A stretch of 64,000 nucleotides of DNA. Origin: Planctomycetales bacterium. GTDB lineage: Bacteria > Planctomycetota > SZUA-567. This document shows positions 1 through 7,635 of the stretch, piece after piece; the first letter of the stretch is position 1; the number at the start of each line of letters is the position of its first letter. The DNA lies in the NCBI GenBank assembly GCA_025997475.1, contig BNUQ01000004.1, positions 1 to 64,000 on the forward strand, written 5' to 3'. Made by a program: the position numbers and the translations under genes. The notes beneath the pieces were generated by a model. It saw only the letters and a program-made list of their open reading frames with translations, did no database searches and was not told the DNA's origin.

Positions 1-77
1 TTGCGTTCGCGATAGAACCTCGCTCACTTCGCCGCCGGTTATTCATAATTTCGCCCTGCGGGGCGGCTGTCGGAGAT
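1..77. repeat. Family A/B palindromic element, right end only (A0)
   Basis: The window opens inside a repeat. Bases 52-76 carry the outer hairpin and GGCTGTCGGA terminus typical of family A, while GGTTATTCAT at about 38-47 matches the family B inner arm rather than the CCCTGGGCTGATAT block of family A. It is cut by the window edge, so its full form cannot be judged. It looks like a mixture of the two families. Confidence 0.55.
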
Positions 78-148
78 GATTAAAATTCGCGCTTCGCGAT
101 TTTGCGAATCAAACTCCACCACTGTTAATTGTTAATTCGGTAAAACCT

Positions 149-2767
149 ATGGAAAACCTACCCACCAATTCCCGCCGGTTGCGGCGGCGGTTGACGGCGG
201 CGATTATCGCGGCGACGGTCGCGTTAGTCGGCGCGATGTCGTGCGCCGTTCTCTATCGCGCCGTCAAAAACGAAACCGTTACCGCCACCGAAGAGTTGCG
301 CCAACTCGCCACCTCCCACGGCGCCACGTTGCAACGCCATTTTCAGGAATGTTCCGACGTGGCGAGCGTGCTGGCGCAAACGATGGGCAACTACCGATAC
401 GTTATGTCGGATTTTCGCCGCCGGTTGTTCGACGCCAATTTGGAGGCGATGATTATCGCGCGACGGGAAATTATCGACATCTTTTCCGTCTGGCAGCCGC
501 GGACGCTCGACGACCTCGACGACCAATACGCCAACACCGCCGACAGCGACGACTCCGGCAACTACATTTCGCGCTTCACCCGCCAATCCGGCGACATCAA
601 AAAACGCCCTTACACCAACTGGCGCTACGCCCTCGCGAATTTGCGCGAGACGATGACCGTCGGGCGTCCGGCGCCGCGCACCATCGCCGGTCGTCCGACG
701 TGGGTCATCACGCTGACCGCGCCGATTGTCGATTTCCAAACGCGCCGTGTCGTCGGGTTGGTCGGCGTAACTTTCGACATTAGTTTTATGCAACCGCTGA
801 TTGAGGAAATCAAGCCCTACGGCACCGGACGGGCGATTTTATACGCCTACGACGGCGCGGCGATTGCGCACTACGATTTGTCCCGCATCGGCGAGCCGCC
901 CGGCACGCTCGCGCCGCATGCGTCGGCGGAGGCGTTGGACGAGGCGGAGGTGTTGGATTACAAAGGACTGTTGACGGCGACGTATCCGTTCCGGCTCGGC
1001 GACTCCAAAGAAAACTGGACGCTGACGATTGCCATTCCGAAAGAGACCGTGCTGGCGAGCGCGACGGCGTTTGTGTATTACACGCTCGTCGTCGCGGCGG
1101 TCGTGATTTTGCTGTTCGGCGGCGTGATTTACCGGTTGGTCGCCAAAACGTTCGCCTCGTTGGAGCGCGCCGAGAACGAGCGCATCGCGGCGGAGGCGCG
1201 CGGCGAGCGGGCGAAAAACGAGTTCTTTACCAAAATGAGCCACGAACTCCGCACGCCGCTCAATTCGATTTTGGGATTGAGCGAACTGATGCGGGCCGAC
1301 GAGTTGAGCGCGGTGTATCGGACTTATTTATACGACATTCGCAAGATGACCGGCGTGATGTTGGTGTTGGTCAACGACGTGTTGGATTTCGCCAAGATCG
1401 AAACCGGCAAAATCAACATCGCGCCGGTCAATTACGACATTCACGACCTCTTTGCGAAAATCGTCGCGGTCAACAAGCCGCTCGCCGAACAAAAGGGTTT
1501 GGCATTTCGCGCCCGCCGCGACGACAATTTGCCGGTGGTGCTGTTCGGCGACGAACTGCGCGTCCGCCAAATCATCGTCAACTTGATTAGCAACGCGATT
1601 AAATACACGACGTGCGGCGCGGTGGAATTTATCTTGACGCAAACCGTTCGCGACGACGACAAGCCCTATTTGGCGGCGCGCGTCATCGACAGCGGGCGCG
1701 GCATTAAAGACGCCAACATTCCGCGTTTGTTCGACGCTTTCTCGCAATTCGACCAACAGCGCAACCGCGGCGTGACCGGCGCGGGGTTGGGTTTGTCGTT
1801 GGTCAAAAAAATTACGGACTTAATGGGCGGGACGATTGAAGTCGCGAGCGAAGAGGGGCGCGGTTCGACTTTCACCGCGTATTTCCCGCTCGTCGTCGGC
1901 GACGCGCTGAAAATCGTCGCCAACAACGTCTATAGCAATCTGTTCGCGATTTCCAACGGGCGGGTGCGGGTGTTGGTCGTCGATGACACGTTGGTGAATT
2001 TGACGGTCGCGGCGGGCTTCCTCGCCGAACACAACATCACCGCCGACACCGCCGACGGCGGCGAGAGCGCGCTCCGCAAATCGCTGGTGAAAGAATACGA
2101 TTTGATTTTGCTCGACCATATGATGCCCGGAATGGACGGTTGCGAAACCGCCCGCCGGTGGCGAGAGCGCGGCGAGCGCCTGCCGATTATCGCCTTTTCC
2201 GCCAACGCCACGCCGGCGGCGCGGCAACTGTTCGTCGAGGCGGGAATGGACGACTTTATCGCCAAGCCGCTCGACGCGGACACGCTCAACGCCATTTTAA
2301 CCCGCTATTTGCCGGCGGAAAAATTGACGCTGTGCGAAACCGGCGTCCTGCCGGAAGCGGCGCGGGCGGAGAATTTATCGTTGCGGATGGACTTGGACTT
2401 TGTCGCCGAACTCGACGTGGAACAAGGCGTGTTCAACGCGGGCGGCAACTGGAAAAAATATCGCGAACAATTGCGGGAATTCTGCCATCTTGCCGCGAAC
2501 GTCGCCGCGCAAATCGCCGCCGGCAAAAATCCGGCGGATAAAAATTCGGCGCGGGTCGAGTTCGCGCCGCTCGCGGCGGTCTTGGAGAGCGTCGCCGCGC
2601 GGGAATTAGCCGCCGCCGCGCGGGAATTATTGAGCGCCGCCGCGCTGGACGCGGCAACCGAAACGCCGGACGCGCTCGAAAAATTCGTCGTCGAACTCGA
2701 CCGTCTCCGCGCCGCCCTGCGCGACACCTCGCTCTTTGACGCGAACGAAACGGACGCGCAGATTTAG
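149..2767 (+). CDS. Hybrid sensor histidine kinase with receiver and degenerate HPt-like tail
   Basis: An inner-membrane sensor kinase of 872 residues. A first membrane segment (about 16-38) and a second (about 304-330) bracket a periplasmic region of about 265 residues that resembles a Cache-type sensor. The kinase core follows: H-box FFTKMSHELRTPLNS with phosphorylated His365, N-box NLISNAIKYT, G1 DSGRGI and G2 GAGLGL. A receiver domain (about 608-725) has VLVVDD, the phospho-acceptor Asp656 in LLDHMMPGMDG, and the Lys of AKPLD. The last 130 residues start like an HPt domain (LDVEQGVFNAGGNWKKYREQL) but have no HxLKG phospho-histidine motif, so phosphate cannot pass through it in the usual way. 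There is no adjacent output regulator, and the signal is unknown. A heptad array begins five bases after the stop. Confidence 0.93.
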   Translation: MENLPTNSRRLRRRLTAAIIAATVALVGAMSCAVLYRAVKNETVTATEELRQLATSHGATLQRHFQECSDVASVLAQTMGNYRYVMSDFRRRLFDANLEAMIIARREIIDIFSVWQPRTLDDLDDQYANTADSDDSGNYISRFTRQSGDIKKRPYTNWRYALANLRETMTVGRPAPRTIAGRPTWVITLTAPIVDFQTRRVVGLVGVTFDISFMQPLIEEIKPYGTGRAILYAYDGAAIAHYDLSRIGEPPGTLAPHASAEALDEAEVLDYKGLLTATYPFRLGDSKENWTLTIAIPKETVLASATAFVYYTLVVAAVVILLFGGVIYRLVAKTFASLERAENERIAAEARGERAKNEFFTKMSHELRTPLNSILGLSELMRADELSAVYRTYLYDIRKMTGVMLVLVNDVLDFAKIETGKINIAPVNYDIHDLFAKIVAVNKPLAEQKGLAFRARRDDNLPVVLFGDELRVRQIIVNLISNAIKYTTCGAVEFILTQTVRDDDKPYLAARVIDSGRGIKDANIPRLFDAFSQFDQQRNRGVTGAGLGLSLVKKITDLMGGTIEVASEEGRGSTFTAYFPLVVGDALKIVANNVYSNLFAISNGRVRVLVVDDTLVNLTVAAGFLAEHNITADTADGGESALRKSLVKEYDLILLDHMMPGMDGCETARRWRERGERLPIIAFSANATPAARQLFVEAGMDDFIAKPLDADTLNAILTRYLPAEKLTLCETGVLPEAARAENLSLRMDLDFVAELDVEQGVFNAGGNWKKYREQLREFCHLAANVAAQIAAGKNPADKNSARVEFAPLAAVLESVAARELAAAARELLSAAALDAATETPDALEKFVVELDRLRAALRDTSLFDANETDAQI

Positions 2768-3023
2768 CGTTCAGAGTTCAGAGTTGAAAGTTGAAATTGG
2801 AGGATTGTATAGACGCATTAGTTTTAGAAGCGGAGCCGATACGCGAAAATTTTCGCGCACGAACGGCGGCAAATGACGACGGCGCGAGGTAGCGCCGGCG
2901 GTATGGTGCCAGCGGCTTGTTGGGCATTGCCGCCGGCAGTTCGCTGACGGTCGAAAAATTTCTCGCCTATAAACGCGAAGGAAACTTTTATTAGACCTGT
3001 TAATAACCTCCGATTTAGTAACC
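2768..3023. other. Intergenic stretch with heptad array and a family D end fragment
   Basis: Bases 2772-2800 are AGAGTTC/AGAGTTG/AAAGTTG heptads placed just after the kinase stop codon. Bases 2993-3003 (TTAGACCTGTT) match the terminal inverted repeat of family D with nothing of the rest, so this is probably a D remnant. The middle part (2805-2990) has short GC hairpins but no open reading frame with a start signal that I would support. Confidence 0.45.
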
Positions 3024-3310
3024 TCCGACAGCCGCGCTGAAAGCGCGAAATATGTTAGCCCAGGGTAAGCGACACGCTCTATCGTCGCGCCACCCTGGGT
3101 AGCGGTTGATTGATAAAACCATCCGACAGTCCCGCCGCGCGGTTTGCGGCGGCAAACGCGGCGGCGGCGAGAGCGGTTCGCCAAAACGCGGCGAACCGTC
3201 CAATTTCGGTTGGCGCTTCGCGCCGTCTTTACCCAGGGTGGCGCGGCTGATAGAACGTCGCCGCTTACCCTGGGCTGACATATTTCGCGCTTTCAGCGCG
3301 ACTGTCGGAA
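3024..3310. repeat. Family A multi-hairpin palindromic element, copy A1
   Basis: A 287-bp imperfect palindrome. It begins TCCGACAG and ends CTGTCGGA. Terminal hairpins CGCGCTGAAAGCGCG and CGCGCTTTCAGCGCG sit at each end. Inside lie four matching blocks: CCCAGGGT at 3059-3066, ACCCTGGG at 3092-3099, CCCAGGGT at 3232-3239 and ACCCTGGG at 3267-3274. Each half can fold alone (first with second, third with fourth) or both halves can pair as one long stem. The central loop holds a further hairpin GGTTCGCC/GGCGAACC. No protein-coding content is credible. Confidence 0.88.
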
Positions 3311-3334
3311 ACGCTTCGCGCCATTTTTCAACTC

Positions 3335-4588
3335 TCAACTCTCAACTCTCTCCTCCAACCTTCCCGCCAAATTCTCGTCCCCGTTTTGGCGCGCCAGCGC
3401 GGCGAATTGTTGCGTGGCGAGCGCCAGCGCTTTTTTCGCGTCGTCGTTGTCGTCCCAGATTTCGAGCGCCGCGAGCAGACCGCCGATGGCGCGGAAATAC
3501 GCGCAATAATCGCCGCTTTTGCCGGCGCGAGTCAGGTGTTGCCGCGCGCGCGTCGAAATGATAATGCTCTCGCTGTGTCGGCGGATTGCCGCCTGCAATT
3601 CCTTGACCGAGGCAAAGCGCTCCTCCGGCGCGGTCGCCATCGCCCGCCGCGCGGTTTTCAACAACGGACTGTCCACCCACGCTTCGACGATTTTATTTTC
3701 GGCGGCGGCTTGCAGGCATTCGGTCACGCTCCCGCCGGTGTGCGGCTGTTCGCCGGTAACGATTTCAAAGAGTATCGCGCCGAGCAGATAGATGTCGCTG
3801 TGAAAGCCGATTTTATGTTCATAGCCGTTCGCCATTTCCGGCGCCATATACGCCGGCGTGCCGGCGATGGCGTCGGCGTAGGTGACCCGCGGCGCGGGCG
3901 AATTTTTCGTCATTCCCGCCGCCAAGCCCCAGTCCACGACCAAGACCTCGTGATAGTCGCCGAGCATCACGTTTTCCGGTTTTAGGTCGCGGTGAATGAC
4001 GCCCCATTTTTCGTGCGCGTAAGCGACCGCGTCGCAAACGGCGAGCAGGATGTCGATATTTTCCGGCAAACTTTGGTCGTCGAACGCCTTGACCCACGGC
4101 GTCCCATACACCCGCCGCATCGCGTAGTATAAATTCCCCTTGCCGTCCACGCCCAAATCATACACCGGCACGATGTTCGGATGTTCGAGCACGCCGGTGA
4201 TTTTGGCTTCGCGCCGGAAACGCGCCTCGCCGCCGCATTGCGCCAACCATTTGACGGCGACGACGCGGTCGAGCGCGGTTTGGCGGGCTTCCTCCACCCG
4301 CCCCATTCCGCCCTCGCCCAAAATTTCGCCGCTTTGATAATCGTCGGCGGCGGCGTTGCCGAACCGGCGCGGACGCGGCGCGGACGCGATTTTATCGGCA
4401 AGCGGCGCGTCGTTCGGCAACTCTTCCGGCGCGTCGTCCGGCGCGGCGTCGCCGCAGTCGGCGAAAAACGACGCGCCGAGACGGGTCGCGGTAAGCAGGG
4501 CGTCGTCGTCTAAAACGGCGGCGCCGGGGTTGGGGGCGGGGCGCGGTTGGCGCATCGTTTTGCCGATTTCGCCGACGATACTGGACAT
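3335..4588 (-). CDS. Hanks-type serine/threonine protein kinase with DWG motif
   Basis: A cytoplasmic eukaryotic-like kinase of 417 residues with no membrane segment. An acidic, Ala/Pro-rich N-terminus of about 80 residues precedes the kinase domain, which has the glycine loop GEGGMGRV, the ATP-binding Lys in VAVKWL, the catalytic loop HRDLKPEN, and DWGLA where most kinases have DFG. The substrate-side motif PAYMAPEM follows. The last 110 residues are helical and Ala-rich (ESIIISTRARQHL onward). The DWG variant and this tail are familiar from planctomycete-type kinases. I chose ATG at 4588 because GGAG lies six bases before it. An upstream TTG at 4642 would add 18 residues but has no ribosome site. 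The gene faces the flanking plus-strand genes and has no partner phosphatase nearby. Confidence 0.92.
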   Translation of the reverse strand: MSSIVGEIGKTMRQPRPAPNPGAAVLDDDALLTATRLGASFFADCGDAAPDDAPEELPNDAPLADKIASAPRPRRFGNAAADDYQSGEILGEGGMGRVEEARQTALDRVVAVKWLAQCGGEARFRREAKITGVLEHPNIVPVYDLGVDGKGNLYYAMRRVYGTPWVKAFDDQSLPENIDILLAVCDAVAYAHEKWGVIHRDLKPENVMLGDYHEVLVVDWGLAAGMTKNSPAPRVTYADAIAGTPAYMAPEMANGYEHKIGFHSDIYLLGAILFEIVTGEQPHTGGSVTECLQAAAENKIVEAWVDSPLLKTARRAMATAPEERFASVKELQAAIRRHSESIIISTRARQHLTRAGKSGDYCAYFRAIGGLLAALEIWDDNDDAKKALALATQQFAALARQNGDENLAGRLEERVES

Positions 4589-4680
4589 TGGCATCTCCGG
4601 TTGACTTTTGTTAAGCGGTTTAAAAATACGAAGGCGCTTCAAATCTTAACTCATCGTTACGCGATTTTGTCATCATCAAC

Positions 4681-4948
4681 TCCGCCTCGGCGGACGTGTC
4701 CGCTAAAAGCTCCGACAGGGGCTTAAGGTGAATAACCCCGAGTGGAGCGGCGAGGCGTTTCCGCCGCGCAACTCGGGGAAAAGCGTCCCCGCCAGACACA
4801 ACCCCGAGAGGGGTTGAACCATTGTTGAACCCCTATCGGGGTTCGGTCAGCGGGCGGCGTCATCCCCGACCGGCGCGACGATAGCGCGTGTCGCTTGGTC
4901 GGGGTTATTCACATTAAACGCCTACGGCGTTTTTTAAGGAGTTTTATT
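4681..4948. repeat. Family B multi-hairpin palindromic element, copy B1
   Basis: About 265 bp lying 93 bases upstream of the kinase start. Outer inverted repeats read TGAATAACCCCGA and, at the far end, TCGGGGTTATTCA. Each half has its own hairpin (CCCCGAGT...ACTCGGGG and CCCCGACC...GGTCGGGG). The centre has the long hairpin AACCCCGAGAGGGGTTGAA / TTGAACCCCTATCGGGGTT. The left terminal hairpin is AGCTCCGACAGGGGCT and the right is ACGCCTACGGCGT. The plan matches family A although the sequence differs. Confidence 0.85.
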
Positions 4949-5157
4949 CTTGTCAAGTCAGTTGCGATTTCTTGGCGCGCGTAACATGAGATATTAAATC
5001 GCTTAGGAATTTTAAAAATCTTAAAAACCTTAAATTTCTTAAATTTTTTACAAAAACCAATTCCTTCTCCCTTTAATTACCCCCTTCCCCCCCGTATGAT
5101 ACCGCGCCGATTGAAAATTTCATTTTTTCACTGTTATAGCAAAAAGGAGGCGTCAAA
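4949..5157. other. Leader region of the chemoreceptor gene
   Basis: An A+T-rich stretch with heptad-like AAATCTTAAAAACCTTAAATTTCTTAAA (here read as short units) around 5010-5050. A strong Shine-Dalgarno AAAGGAGG at about 5143-5150 sits seven bases before the ATG. I could not identify a convincing sigma-28 or sigma-54 promoter by eye; GCCGATTG at 5107 resembles a flagellar -10 box but lacks the matching -35. Confidence 0.3.
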
Positions 5158-7110
5158 ATGAGTTTGTCCAAAAAAATCTACTTGGTTATCGCCCTGCTGA
5201 TTGCCGTGGCGGTCGGCGTGGCGGCGCTCGGCATCTGGTCGCTCAACACGCTCTCGACGTTGATGTCGGACAGTTCCGCGACCTCGCTTCGCGGTAGCGC
5301 GTTGTCGAACACTTCGCTCGTCGTCTGGCGGCACGTCTCCGGCACCAAAGACGTAATCCTCTCCACCGACGAAGACGAGATGCGCAAACTGAAAGAAGCA
5401 TTCGCCGCGCGCGACAACGAACTGCGTAGCCATATGCAGGATTTTGTTAACTTAATTCCGGCGAACGCGCCCGACGAGCAAAAAGCCCGCGCGCCGCGCA
5501 TTTTGTCCGAATGGCAACAGTTCTACGACCTGACGAACAAAATCGCTGACTTGTCCATCCAAAACACCGAAACCAAAGCGGGCGTTATCCTGTTGAAATT
5601 GATTGACGAATACGGCAAGATGGAAGACGAACTGAAGTTGCGGATGAACAAGAGCATGGAAGACGACCATGACGAAATCGCCTTTGAAATCGCTAAGTTG
5701 CGGGTGCGGTTGCTTCAAGTGCAAATTGATATGAGCGAGTCGACAACCACCACGGACTCCAAACATTCGACGGCGTTGGCGGAGGATATGGACTCGACGA
5801 TGGGGGAAGCCCTGGGCATCATCGCCAACCTTCAGAAAATATCGGACGCGAAAGACAAGTCGTATTTCACCGATTTGGAAAAACGGGTAACCACGTTCAA
5901 ATCGCTACGGCAGGAACTCGCGGTGTTGGCGCCGCAAAATACCAATACCCTCGCGGTCAATTTGTATAACGGCACGGCGAAGGGGATTGCGGTGAAGTTG
6001 GTAACGTTTATGGCGGAGTTGTGCGAGAACAACGACAAAGCCGTCGCCCACGCCGCCGAGCTCGGCGCCGCCACGGCGAAAACGTCCATCTACACGACGG
6101 TGGTCGGCAGTATTATCGGTTTGGTGCTGGGCGCGGTCATCGCCGTCATCATCATTCGCCAATTGACCGCGTCGCTGAATAAAATCATCGCCGGTCTCAA
6201 CGACAGTTCGTCGCAGGTCGACTCGGCGTCGAATCAAATTAGTAGCGCCTCGCAGTCGCTCGCCGAGGGCGCGTCGGAGCAGGCGTCGTCGCTCGAAGAA
6301 ACGTCGGCGTCGATTGAAGAAACGACGGCGATGACCAAACAGAACGCCGAGAACGCGAACAAGACGAACTCGACCAACCAGAACACGAACAAGTTGATTT
6401 CGGAAGGCGCGAAAGACGTTGCCAATATGGCGACGGCGATGGGCGAAATCAACGATTCGGCGGAGAAAATCAGCAAAATCATCAAGACCATCGAGGACAT
6501 CGCGTTTCAGACCAACCTCCTCGCGCTCAACGCGGCGGTCGAAGCGGCGCGCGCCGGCGAAGCGGGCAAGGGTTTCGCGGTCGTGGCGGAAGAAGTGCGG
6601 AACTTGGCGGGACGCTCGGCGCAGGCGGCGCGGGACACGACCGACCTCATCGAAGGCACGATTGCGCGGGTGAAAAACGGCTCGGACATCGCCGGTTTGC
6701 TCGAAAAGAGTTTCAAACAAATCGAAGAAGGGTCGCAACAGGTCAGCGGGCTGATTCAACAAATCACCAGCGCGACCAACGAGCAGGCGACGGGGATGGA
6801 GCAAATCAACAGCGCGGTTTCGCAAATGGACCAGGTTACGCAACAGAACGCGGCGAGCGCCGAAGAAACGGCGAGCGCGTCGGAAGAACTCTCGGCACAA
6901 GCGGCGACGTTGAACGATATGGTGCGCGAATTGGTGCGGTTAGTGGAAGGCGGTAGCGGTAGTAGCCAGCAACAGCCGCGTCCCGCCGCCCCGCGCAAAC
7001 CGCAACCGAAACCGTTAGCGAAGCCCGCGCCGAAAAAAACGGCGACGAAAGCACTCCCCGCGCCGAAAGACAGCCATAAAGTCATTCCGTTGGACGGGGA
7101 TGATTTCTAA
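5158..7110 (+). CDS. Methyl-accepting chemotaxis protein
   Basis: A 650-residue chemoreceptor. The first membrane segment is residues 7-29 and the second about 316-340. Between them lies a helical periplasmic domain of the four-helix-bundle type. Almost no HAMP domain separates the second membrane segment from the signalling helices, a shape known from several chemoreceptors of deltaproteobacteria and their neighbours. The hairpin tip that binds CheA and CheW is highly conserved (IAFQTNLLALNAAVEAARAG, then FAVVAEEVRNLA). Gln/Glu-rich methylation helices flank it. The C-terminus is a Pro/Lys/Ala-rich tether ending KVIPLDGDDF, perhaps a docking tail, although it is not the NWETF pentapeptide of enteric receptors. 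The gene has its own strong ribosome site and a strong terminator, so it is probably transcribed alone. The ligand is unknown. Confidence 0.96.
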   Translation: MSLSKKIYLVIALLIAVAVGVAALGIWSLNTLSTLMSDSSATSLRGSALSNTSLVVWRHVSGTKDVILSTDEDEMRKLKEAFAARDNELRSHMQDFVNLIPANAPDEQKARAPRILSEWQQFYDLTNKIADLSIQNTETKAGVILLKLIDEYGKMEDELKLRMNKSMEDDHDEIAFEIAKLRVRLLQVQIDMSESTTTTDSKHSTALAEDMDSTMGEALGIIANLQKISDAKDKSYFTDLEKRVTTFKSLRQELAVLAPQNTNTLAVNLYNGTAKGIAVKLVTFMAELCENNDKAVAHAAELGAATAKTSIYTTVVGSIIGLVLGAVIAVIIIRQLTASLNKIIAGLNDSSSQVDSASNQISSASQSLAEGASEQASSLEETSASIEETTAMTKQNAENANKTNSTNQNTNKLISEGAKDVANMATAMGEINDSAEKISKIIKTIEDIAFQTNLLALNAAVEAARAGEAGKGFAVVAEEVRNLAGRSAQAARDTTDLIEGTIARVKNGSDIAGLLEKSFKQIEEGSQQVSGLIQQITSATNEQATGMEQINSAVSQMDQVTQQNAASAEETASASEELSAQAATLNDMVRELVRLVEGGSGSSQQQPRPAAPRKPQPKPLAKPAPKKTATKALPAPKDSHKVIPLDGDDF

Positions 7111-7194
7111 GGAAAAGTTGAAAGTTAAAAGTTAAAAGTTGAGAAGGAAAAATGATTAAGGGGTTTAAGAATCTTAAAAATCTTAACCGCTTAC

Positions 7195-7231
7195 GAAAAA
7201 AAGCAGGGGCGTTTTGCCCCTGCTTTTTTTT
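7195..7231 (+). terminator. Rho-independent terminator of the chemoreceptor gene
   Basis: The stem AAGCAGGGGC pairs with GCCCCTGCTT around the loop GTTTT and is followed by a run of nine T. It is the only classical intrinsic terminator I see in the window, and it lies 85 bases after the stop codon. Confidence 0.92.
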
Positions 7232-7314
7232 TGACGCCCCCGCCTAATCCTCTGCAACGAAAAATTAAAAATTACGGATTACGAATTACGACGCGAAGCG
7301 ATTTTGATAGTCAT

Positions 7315-7600
7315 TCCGCCAGCCGCCCCAACGGGGCGAAACATATCAGCCCAGGGTAAGCGACACGCGCCATCGTCGCGCCACCCTGGGTAGCGGTTGG
7401 TTGATAAAACCATCCGACAGTCCCGCCGTTAGGCGGCATCTCGCCGCCTCTGGCGGCGATTTAGCGCGGCGTAAAAAGCAACGCCGCGACACTGTCGGAT
7501 GGTCGCTTCGCGACCTTTTACCCAGGGTGGCGCGGCGGATAGAACATCGCCGCTTACCCTGGGCTGATATATTTCGCGCTTTCAGCGCGACTGTCGGAAT
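7315..7600. repeat. Family A multi-hairpin palindromic element, copy A2
   Basis: 286 bp, between the chemoreceptor terminator and the convergent rpoN gene. The inner blocks are the same as in A1 (CCCAGGGT / ACCCTGGG twice). The left terminal hairpin is GCCCCAACGGGGC instead of CGCGCTGAAAGCGCG, while the right one keeps CGCGCTTTCAGCGCG. In the loop, a different hairpin (GGCGT/ACGCC) takes the place of the GGTTCGCC/GGCGAACC hairpin of A1, and GGTCGCTTCGCGACC replaces GGCGCTTCGCGCC. Structure is kept while sequence changes. Confidence 0.87.
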
Positions 7601-7635
7601 AATTTATCAAAACAATCAATCGCGCAACCTCATAT

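Noticed and set aside
3106..3561. Open frames inside family A repeats, giving proteins with PRVARLIERRRLPWADIFRA-like text
   Set aside because: The same text recurs at 7401-7709, 58784-59002 and 60514-60702 because the DNA repeats; there is no start signal, and it overlaps structured inverted repeats.
5100..5120. Possible sigma-28 promoter for the chemoreceptor (GCCGATTG)
   Set aside because: No TAAAGTTT-like -35 box at proper spacing; the hint is too weak to list as a promoter.
5905..6900. 331-residue frame antisense to the chemoreceptor
   Set aside because: Arg-rich shadow of a strongly conserved signalling domain on the other strand; no ribosome site.
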